Below are positions 57,401 to 64,000 of a stretch of 64,000 nt of DNA, one piece after another. The translations under genes and the position numbers were made by a program. Origin of the DNA: Anthoceros angustus (taxonomy: Eukaryota; Streptophyta; Anthocerotopsida; Anthocerotales; Anthocerotaceae); the NCBI GenBank assembly GCA_010909165.1, contig MU008201.1, positions 186,001 to 250,000 on the forward strand, written 5' to 3'. The stretch's first letter is position 1. Every line of letters begins with the position of its first letter. The notes under the pieces are model-generated. The model did no database searches, was not told where the DNA came from, and saw only the letters and a list, made by a program, of their open reading frames with translations.

Positions 57401-58155
57401 CAGGTCCCCATGATGCAACGCCACGTACGTCCCGAACGTGGCCAACGTCGCAAACGGACTCACAGAATCCTTAATAGCCGACGTGCAAGCCCTCAAGAAG
57501 GCAGTTCTCCTGATTCAACGCACCTCCGCCTTCCGCAAATCCTCCACCTGCCGCAGAAACGCCGGAGTCCATCCATTGTACTTCACGACCCGGATTCCAG
57601 TCAGGATCTCCGCCACCATCCTCACCCTGGCATCAGTCACCTTCACAGCCTTGCTCCTCAGCCTCCCGACAGCCCGGGCCATCCAGACCTGCAACGGCAG
57701 CGTCAAGAGCCCCAACACCACCCCCGGAATTGCACTCGCTCCAGCTTCCCAGATACAGAACCCAGCAATCACGACGATCTCTCCAACCGAGAACCACACG
57801 AAGTGGAAGAATATGGCAGCATCCAGCACTTGCTGCGTGTCATTCGTCACGAGGTTCAGCGTATGCCCGCTGCTGCTCTCCGCCAAGGCCACAGACTTCA
57901 TCTCCAACACCTTCTCCAACACCGCCAAGACCACGATGGACCTCACCTTCATCCCCACCTTCTGGCTGAGCGTGAAACAACTATGCTGGGTCACGCTCAT
58001 CCCTGAAGACGTCACCAGCATGTCGGCAACCAGCAACGTCCCCCACCACCATTGCAGATGCTTATCCTCCTCAGCACTCTTCACCAGAGCTTTCAGCACA
58101 TACACCTGCAGCAACGTGAAGGCGAGCCACACCGGCTTGTACAATGACGCCAGAA

Positions 58156-58160
58156 AGTAC
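58156..58160. other. Target-site duplication AGTAC, left
   Basis: AGTAC immediately left of the copia LTR, matching 61,155-61,159. Removing the element plus one AGTAC rejoins the ABCC reading frame as GGG AGG GAG TAC TTT CTG. Confidence 0.93.
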
Positions 58161-58580
58161 TATAGGAATAACGGGCATGATGGTCATACATGAGAAGGGA
58201 AAAATAACAGAATGATTATAATGCACTTAGTTACAGCTCCTTTTTATAGTCTCCCCGAAAGCGTGTGACTATTGGTGTAGAAGAAGAATGAAGAATTTTA
58301 TTTAAGTCCACTAGGGACGGATTTCCGTCATGGGACTTGGTACTTAACAACTTGTAACATGGTGTTCCTAAGCTACTTGCACCAAGGGCATCCACTCCCT
58401 TTAAGCACCCCATCTAAGTATGGATCCAAGCTCAGAATGCTTAATCACGGCTTTCTTATAAATGTGTCCATTTGGCCTAGCCCATTTGGACTAACTTTAC
58501 TTTGGACATTTTTACATTTTTACATTTGGACACATAGGTGTAGAGGGTTAGCCTAGCTTTACTAGATTGATATTCTAATA
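58161..58580 (-). repeat. Copia 3' LTR (420 bp)
   Basis: Plus-strand ends are TATAGGAATA and TATTCTAATA; on the element strand it starts TATTAGAATATC and ends TATTCCTATA rather than the usual TG...CA. It holds 264 bp absent from the right LTR, lying between two GGTGTAGA repeats (58,274 and 58,538). Confidence 0.88.
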
Positions 58581-58601
58581 CTCCCTCTCAGGCTGAGTAT
58601 G

Positions 58602-59500
58602 TTAGGCTAGCTTATTGTCTTGATAAGGAAAACCAGCAGGGCTGTACAAACTAATTGCTTGTCGCGAGGCAGGCTTTTGGTCAAGATGTCTGCCCCCATA
58701 AGCTTTGTTGGACCAATACGTCCATGGTGCTTGAGTCCATAAGCCATAGTCCCCTTGAGGTCCATGGTACTTGAGTCCATAAGCCATAGTCCCCTTGAGG
58801 TCCATGGTACTTGAGTCCATGAGCCATAGTCCCCTTGAGGTAACGTAAAGTGCGCTTAAGGGCGGACCAATGAGCGGGTCCTGGATTAGCCATCTCCCAG
58901 CGGGTCCTGGATTAGCCATCTGTTGGGAGAGGACACGAACAATGTGCCCTATGTCATGACGCATGGTCGTACAAATCCAGTCAATCCGCCCAACTGCTTC
59001 TTGATAGGGAATGGTCTCCATGTATTGTTTGCAATCTAGCATATTGTATTGGGTTAGAGTATTCTTAATGTATTGCATTTGCGTGAGGTGCAAGGTTCTA
59101 AGTGCACGATCGCGTGTAACCTTCATCCCAATACAGTAATGAATATCACCTAAGTTGGCCATACTAAACTTAGACTTAAGCATGAGGATAGTCTTATTGA
59201 GGAGCCCATGCTTGTCATTGCTAGTGAGGATGCAGTCATCCACATATAGTGCGAGGATGATAAGTGCATCTCCTGACCGAAGGATGTAAACGTTACCATC
59301 GGATGGGCACTTAGTGAATCCGCACGCCAAGAGGAAGTCGTCCATGTAGACGTTCCAATTCTTAGCGGACTATTTAAGGTCGTATATGCTGCGCTGAAGC
59401 AGACATACTAGATGTTCGCAGCGACGCATGTATATCTCCTCGTGCAGCTTGCCGTAAAGAAATGCCGTTTTGACATCGAGTTGTACCACCTCCCAATCGT
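58602..59500 (-). pseudogene. Copia reverse transcriptase fragment
   Basis: N-terminal part at 59,345-59,500 reads WEVVQLDVKTAFLYGKLHEE, followed by SIYDLK. The catalytic block ILALYVDDCILTSN (about 59,230-59,280) keeps the YVDD motif, followed by KSKFSMANLGDIHYCIGMKV. The C-terminal end is disrupted by a 40-bp minisatellite and a short duplication. The upstream part ends where a plus-strand LTR begins at 59,502. This is the RT of a Ty1/copia element. Confidence 0.88.
58721..58840. repeat. 40-bp minisatellite, three copies
   Basis: TCCATGGT(A/G)CTTGAGTCCA units start at 58,721, 58,761 and 58,801, with one or two substitutions among them. The period is not a multiple of 3, so each copy shifts the RT frame. 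A second small duplication (CGGGTCCTGGATTAGCCATC, twice) follows at 58,874-58,920. Confidence 0.95.
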
Positions 59501-59501
59501 G

Positions 59502-59765
59502 TGATAAAATATATGACCTTTAGGGCACTATTCACAAAGGTACCAGCATTTAATGATTAATTAAATGCTAGGGCTTTAGGTAGTTGCTCTTAGGTAGTTA
59601 GTAGTTAGTAGTTACTTAGTTACAACTACTTTATAGTTAGAACTACATGTTGGTTACAACCACTTATGGTTGTAACCATATGGCCTTTAAATAGGCTTGT
59701 ACTCTTTACTTATTCATTCATTGTAATATAACAGCCTGTGCTTAAGAGCTAATGATTTTCATCAT
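59502..59765 (+). repeat. Plus-strand copia-type LTR with adjacent primer site
   Basis: 264 bp beginning TGATAAAATA and ending CCATCA, so the termini TGAT/ATCA are inverted. Directly after it, 59,766-59,777 reads TGGTATCAGAGC, the same tRNA primer site used by the minus-strand element but on the opposite strand. A TTTAAATAGG box (about 59,685) may be its TATA region. It is inserted in the minus-strand RT gene. No partner LTR was found within the window. Confidence 0.78.
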
Positions 59766-60990
59766 GGTATCAGAGCTAATAGCTATCTATGTTTGAGCAC
59801 TACACTCTCTTATGCCCAGTGCTACTCTAGTCTTCATCTATTGCGAATCAAGCAGCGTGGAGATTTCATCTTGGGCAACAATCAAATGGGGCCGAATCGG
59901 TGACCCCCGCTGGTCACCGATCGGCCCTCCCGGGTCACCTTGTGCGGCCCCCGCCTAACGGCGCGGCCGTCCCTTGACCAGCATACGATCGGGCACCCAA
60001 GCGGTGACGGGCAATGGCGCGCCAGCGGTGACGGGCAATGGCGGCCGGCGGCGCCCACGGCTGCTACCGGGCGCCTCTTGCTCGTCCGGTTGGGGGGTCG
60101 ACCGATTCGGTGCTTGTGAAGCATGGCGGCTGAGTTGCTCCTCCCGGATTGCGGCCTTGGGTGTGGCCTCCTGCAACCTGGTGGAGCGCAAAATTCAGAA
60201 ATGCCGGCAAAATTCACTGGAATTCCTACATAATTCGCCGGGGGTTTTTTCAAATTCCGGATCGCGGGGCCTAGTGCTCCATGTCTCATGCTGAACTACT
60301 CGCAGATCATCTTCACTCCAGCCGTGAGAGGGGCATCCACGGCTCGGGGACCGATAGTTGTTGTCGAGGCGATATCGGGGAATTCCTTGAGGATTGGAGG
60401 CCTGGGCGCATGACATGTGGCGTTGCCGAGCAGAATTATAAGACAGGAATGCGAGGACGTCAGGTAGTAAGCTCCGCATCCATCTGGGCGCCGAAGACAA
60501 TCCGAAATTCACCAAATTCCTGGTGTGGGGTCGGCGGCACGGATGTACATGGTGTGTAGCATGTGTCCTTTACCCACAAGCTCTAGTTCGTGAGCGTCTT
60601 GCCATGGGGAGAGGCAGGAGGTTAGAAGGCAAGGGAGGGAAGAGGCAAAATGCCTCTCTCCCATCCTAGAAGCCATAAAAGGGAGGTGGGGCTAGCAACC
60701 CATCAAATTAAGATTTGAAGAGGGTTGAACTAATTAAGGAGGTAAACCCACCCCAAATGATTAATCACAATGCTTAGTTGCTAGACTTAGTTGCTAAAGC
60801 AATTAATATCTGTGCCTAGACTCATGTGAGTACATAGGCAGAAATGCAACGATGCTACATTCGGGGCGGCGTCATAGCATCTGAAGGTATTAGTACGATG
60901 GATCCATAGTCTAATGTATAGCTCGTGCTTAGTCCATCTTCTGCCGAGATAGATGAACGCATTAGATCTGGCCATCAGGATTAAGCATCC
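59766..60990. other. GC-rich to mixed DNA of unknown origin inside the copia element
   Basis: No protein domain recognised on either strand. 59,880-60,560 is GC-rich, with a short direct duplication AGCGGTGACGGGCAATGGCG at about 60,000 and 60,026. It may be the leader of the plus-strand element that begins at 59,502. The last few hundred bases next to the primer site (60,780-60,990) should be the leader of the minus-strand element. Confidence 0.4.
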
Positions 60991-61003
60991 TGCTCTGATA
61001 CCA
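60991..61003 (-). other. Copia primer binding site
   Basis: The minus strand reads TGGTATCAGAGCA directly after the 5' LTR end, the standard initiator-tRNA-Met primer site of plant copia elements. Confidence 0.9.
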
Positions 61004-61154
61004 TATAGGAATAGAGGGCCTGATGCTCAGACATGAGAAGGGAAAAATAATGATTATATTACACTTAGTTACAGCTCCTTTTATAGTCTCCTCGGAAGGG
61101 TGTGACTCTTGGTGTAGAGGGTTAGCCTAACTTAACTAGACTGATATTCTAATA
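61004..61154 (-). repeat. Copia 5' LTR, internally deleted (151 bp)
   Basis: Matches both ends of the 420-bp left LTR but lacks 264 bp between the paired GGTGTAGA words, consistent with a deletion between direct repeats. Confidence 0.88.
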
Positions 61155-61159
61155 AGTAC
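61155..61159. other. Target-site duplication AGTAC, right
   Basis: Perfect match to 58,156-58,160 across a 2,994-bp insertion; 5 bp is the usual copia duplication length. Confidence 0.93.
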
Positions 61160-61372
61160 TCCCTCCCAAGAGCAAAAAACAGCAGACTCCACACCGAGAC
61201 CCTCCTCCCTACTCCCAGCCCACCATTACATGCATGCTGCTTTCTCCCAATGGCAGCCTTCCACTGCTTCTCAGAGTACCCGGTCGTCTCCTTCAGATTC
61301 AGATCATACAGATCCTCTGCCTGAAGAGCTTCCTATTCCCGTTCTTCACTAGAGAGTAAACCCACCGGAGAT

Positions 61373-61690
61373 GCCGATTGATAATGTTAAATCGCTCGAG
61401 TTGGGTCCGTGGGCATCAGGCTCGCCCCTCGTGCGTCGGTGCCTTACGCTCGAATCCATCCCTGCCGGCCTGGTTTCGAATCACCCAACAAAGCACAATC
61501 CCGGATCAACGCATCCGCACAGTCTTCCCTTGGAAGATCCGATCATGCAATGCGAATGACATACGATCACCTCTCCGGAGAAGCGAGGCGACGGATGTGC
61601 ATTTCGGACAGGGATGGCTGCGAGAGCGAAGCGGTAATGCTCTCTCGAAGGCGGAGGTTGGGACGAGCTGATATTGACATCGGTTTGCTA
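61373..61690. other. Unassigned DNA between ABCC remnant and copia fragment
   Basis: No domain recognised. ABCC similarity ends at about 61,372, and recognisable copia integrase begins at about 61,700. The 5' truncation point of the transporter therefore lies here. Confidence 0.4.
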
Positions 61691-63937
61691 GTGGACGCTC
61701 ACCGATTTCAGGTGTTTGAAAAATTTAAACTTTTTAAACAAAATTCTGAGCATCTCACTGATCACATGCTTAAAATCTTGCATACGGATAATGATGGTGA
61801 ATATACTGCAACAGAGTTTCGAACTTTTTTGTCAACTTTTGGTATTCAACATCGGACTATTATTCCTTATTCAGCACAATAAAATGATGGTGCAAAAATA
61901 TAAAATAGAATTCTTGATGGTGAATATATTGCAACAGAGTTTCGAACCTTTTTGTCTTCTTTGGGTATTCAACATGGGACTACTATTCCTTACTCATCAT
62001 AACAAAATGGTCATACACAAATATAAAATAAAATTCTTGTTGGTACTACTCATTGTACGTTATCTCATATGAGTTTAGGTCCAATTTTTTTGGGTTGAAG
62101 CAGTTCAAACAGTTGCTTGCGTTGTGAACAAGATTGTTTCTGATGTTCAGGCATTGTGGATTGGTGTGGTTCCTTCTTCTAAAATCTATGTGTGTTTAGA
62201 TGTGTAGCGTTTTCCTTGGGTTGTCGTTTGTTTGATCCTAGTACTCGACAAATTATTTCAAGTTGAGATGTTATTTTTTGTGAAGATTTGTCTTTGAAGG
62301 ATTCAGTTCGTTCTTCTCAGCCATGTGATCATGATCTTATTTTTGAACAGTTTCTTCTTTATTATCCTCATATCATGATGATCACTACTTTTTTTATGAA
62401 GTTTTCGATTCGAATTCTTAGAATGATACTCAAAATGATCAACACAATGATCGTGGTGTACATCAACATGTTGTCGGTGAAGTTGTTTCAAATCTTCCGA
62501 ATTTTCGTGATGGATTTCAAGATAATATTCTTCCTGAATCTCCAGGTCTTTCTCACAATTTTGCTGGGGTTCCTCGACATAATCATGTTATTCCATGTGA
62601 TCTTGTGCCACCAAATGTAGTTCGTCGTCCTGAACGATTATATATTCCTTCTCATCGACAATTAGAAATTTATGAAATTGATGATGTTGTTGGTCTTATC
62701 TCGGCGGCTCATCCTGAGCCTCAATCAATTGCTGAGGCCTAGGCTTCCCCGCAATGGTCTTTGTGGGAGCATGTTTTGCAAGATGAGTGGAACTCACTCT
62801 TGCAAATTGAAACGTGGGAGGTTGTTCCACTTCTTGCAAGTTGTAAACCTGTTGGTTGTAAGTGGGTCTGATCCTTAAAATTAAATATAATGTTGATGGG
62901 TCCATTGAGCATTATTAAGCTCGATTGGTTGTTGCGGGGTATTCACAAGTTGAAGATATTGATTATAAGCAGACTTTTTCGCCACTTGTAAAACTTCCTT
63001 TTGTTTGTGTTCAACTTGCTTTAACTGCTTTCTTCAATCTTGAAATATGTTGGATGGATGTCAAAATTGCATTTTTGAATGGTGATCTAGATAAAGAAAT
63101 TTATATGGAACAACCCCAACCATTTAATAATGATATGCTGATATGTAGACACGCCAGCAAGACTTCTAATGTTTATTGTCAATGGGCCAAGCATATTTTG
63201 CACTATTTGTGTGGATCTTCTTTTCATGGATTATGTTTTGGTGATTCTACTGTTAACATTAAGCACTGTGCCTTAACGTTTTGTTGGCTATTTTGATTCT
63301 GATTGGGGAGGAGATAAACAAACTCGTCATTCTACTCTAGGATATGCTTTTGATATTTTTAGTTCTCTTGCTAGTTCAAGTACTAAGTCACAACCTACTA
63401 TTGCTCTCTCTTCTACGGAGGTAGAATACATGGCACCAATACATGCTACTAAGGAGGTGGTTTGGTTGCGACTTCTTCTACAGGAACTTGGTTATACTCA
63501 AACAGAATCTAGAATTTTACATTCGGATAAGTAGAGTAGTCTCAAGGTTGTGCATAATCTTGAGTTTCATTAGCGTATGAATTTTATATTCATAAGAAGA
63601 TAGAAAAAGGCTTCATCGATTTCCTCTATGCTTTTGCAAATTCTACGAAGGCAGATGGTTTCACCAAAGTTCTTCCTCTTAACAAAGTTCAAAGAGTTTG
63701 TGCAACATTTGCACATAATTCCTATATCTGAACTATTTAAATCTTCCACTGCCACAAAAGATCTCTTAAACAATAAGTCTTAAGCATGGCTTTTTCCTGA
63801 CATATGGTAGGTTTTTTCCCTAATAATTTTTTGCTGTTATTAAGGTTTTTAATGCTGCTTACGAGTTCCTCTCTTGTCACACGTCTTGTATAACGAGACT
63901 TCTACATCAAGTGTTTGACTAGATTGGAGAGGGGAGG
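61690..63937 (+). pseudogene. Degenerate Ty1/copia element, integrase to RNase H
   Basis: Plus-strand, AT-rich copia remnant. Integrase core: KILHTDNDGEYTATEFRTFL (about 61,770-61,830) followed by FGIQHRTIIPYSAQ. RT N-terminus at 62,925-63,120: AGYSQVEDIDYKQTFSPLVK and WMDVKIAFLNGDLDKEIYME. The RT then jumps to RNase H, so the YVDD-containing middle is deleted. RNase H pieces at 63,290-63,760 include DSDWGGDKQTRHSTLGYAFD and ALSSTEVEYMAPIHATKEVV. A polypurine tract TGGAGAGGGGAGG lies at 63,925-63,937. Stops and shifts throughout. Base composition is unlike the minus-strand copia element, so this is a separate family. Confidence 0.85.
61793..62038. repeat. 123-bp tandem duplication in the integrase
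   Basis: GATGGTGAATATA(C/T)TGCAAC begins at 61,793 and 61,916. The period of 123 bp is 41 codons, so the integrase catalytic block (DGEY...IPY) is repeated in frame. The copies have diverged by scattered substitutions, unlike most other duplications in the window. Confidence 0.88.
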
Positions 63938-64000
63938 TGAGAAAAGTACAACTAGTTTTATCCCTTTTGTCTGCTCCTTCTATGGGTCTCCTTCCAATCT
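63938..64000 (+). repeat. Start of copia 3' LTR (runs off the window)
   Basis: Directly after the polypurine tract the sequence reads TGAGAAAAGTACAACTAGTT, a plausible LTR start. Only 63 bp are in view. Confidence 0.6.

Larger units (their letters stand above)
58161..61154 (-). mobile_element. Ty1/copia retrotransposon inserted in the ABCC coding sequence
   Basis: Minus-strand copia element of 2,994 bp, bounded by LTRs (58,161-58,580 and 61,004-61,154) and flanked by a perfect 5-bp duplication AGTAC. A primer binding site TGGTATCAGAGCA sits directly inside the right LTR, and a purine tract CTGAGAGGGAG directly inside the left LTR (58,581-58,593). The only clear protein is a reverse transcriptase fragment (58.6-59.5 kb). 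Gag, protease and integrase are missing; the 59.5-60.9 kb interval instead holds a foreign plus-strand LTR and GC-rich DNA of unknown origin. At 3 kb it is a deleted, non-autonomous copy. Confidence 0.9.
54374..61372 (-). pseudogene. ABCC (MRP-type) ABC transporter, split by a copia element
   Basis: Minus-strand full-transporter ABCC copy of about 1,330 codons once the insertion at 58,161-61,154 is set aside. Order: N-terminal EDLYDLNLKETTGYSEKQW (about 61,250-61,315), TMD1 (57.2-58.16 kb plus 61.2 kb), NBD1 with Walker A GPVGSGKSS (about 56,930), PQQPWIFNG, signature LSGGQ (about 56,680), Walker B VVFLDDPLAAVD and VTHN; an acidic linker; TMD2 (55.3-56.15 kb); NBD2 with Walker A GRTGAGKSS (about 55,045), degenerate signature FSVGQ, Walker B IIVMDEATAAVD and IAHRIET; stop near 54,374. 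Such proteins export conjugates across vacuolar or plasma membranes. Lesions: TGA at 57,515-57,517 and 56,712-56,714; one-base slips near 61,317, 57,255, 57,172, 56,993, 55,290 and 55,161. No introns are needed. The 5' end is lost at about 61,372. Some slips could be sequencing errors, but with the insertion the copy is almost certainly dead. Confidence 0.88.

Noticed and set aside
56712-57517. In-frame UGA codons read as a recoded amino acid
   Set aside because: The intact VIM-type gene ends in UGA, the transporter copy has other lesions, and no recoding element was seen. Ordinary nonsense mutation or sequencing error is simpler.
57320-58193. Plus-strand frames of 228 and 251 codons
   Set aside because: Antisense to the ABCC transmembrane domain; their composition reflects complementing a GC-rich coding strand.

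Overview
The window looks like nuclear DNA from a streptophyte plant, meaning a land plant or a charophyte alga. The support is an E3 ligase of the plant VIM/ORTHRUS type (PHD-RING-SRA-RING), a secreted root-cap/LEA-like protein with short GT-AG introns, a plant-style ABCC (MRP) transporter, and a dense load of Ty3, Ty1/copia, CACTA and LINE-like elements. The species cannot be named from sequence alone.

Layout. 0.1-2.3 kb: two C-terminal fragments of one LINE-like family lie side by side on the minus strand. 2.3-10 kb: no gene recognised, with two families of degenerate tandem repeats. 10.0-11.9 kb: decayed CACTA (En/Spm, tnp2-type) transposase, plus strand. 11.95-37.75 kb: a composite Ty3-type LTR retrotransposon on the minus strand, arranged LTR - internal - LTR - truncated internal, with very long LTRs (about 3.7-4.0 kb) and several tandem duplications. 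37.76-42.27 kb: an unidentified purine-rich element whose distal part is duplicated. 42.3-46.5 kb: a third LINE copy, minus strand, carrying an exact 680-bp tandem duplication. 46.6-49.4 kb: AT-rich DNA around a fourth LINE fragment on the plus strand. 49.5-53.4 kb: the gene island, with an intact single-exon VIM-type gene (plus) converging on an intact three-exon root-cap-family gene (minus). 54.1-61.4 kb: an ABCC transporter pseudogene (minus) split inside its coding sequence by a Ty1/copia element with a perfect 5-bp target-site duplication (AGTAC). 61.7-64 kb: a second, AT-rich, degenerate copia element (plus) whose 3' LTR runs off the window.

The host genes are not an operon. The VIM-type protein would bind methylated CG sites and support maintenance DNA methylation. 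The root-cap-type protein is probably secreted. The ABCC copy is probably dead.

Two patterns cut across the annotation. First, at least a dozen local tandem duplications (40 bp to 2.4 kb) occur, several joined at 5-30 bp of homology. Second, Ty3 copies differ mainly by short indels clustered at shared sites between nearly substitution-free blocks. Both could be biology, but they may also be assembly or consensus artefacts, and this bears on every pseudogene call in the repeats.
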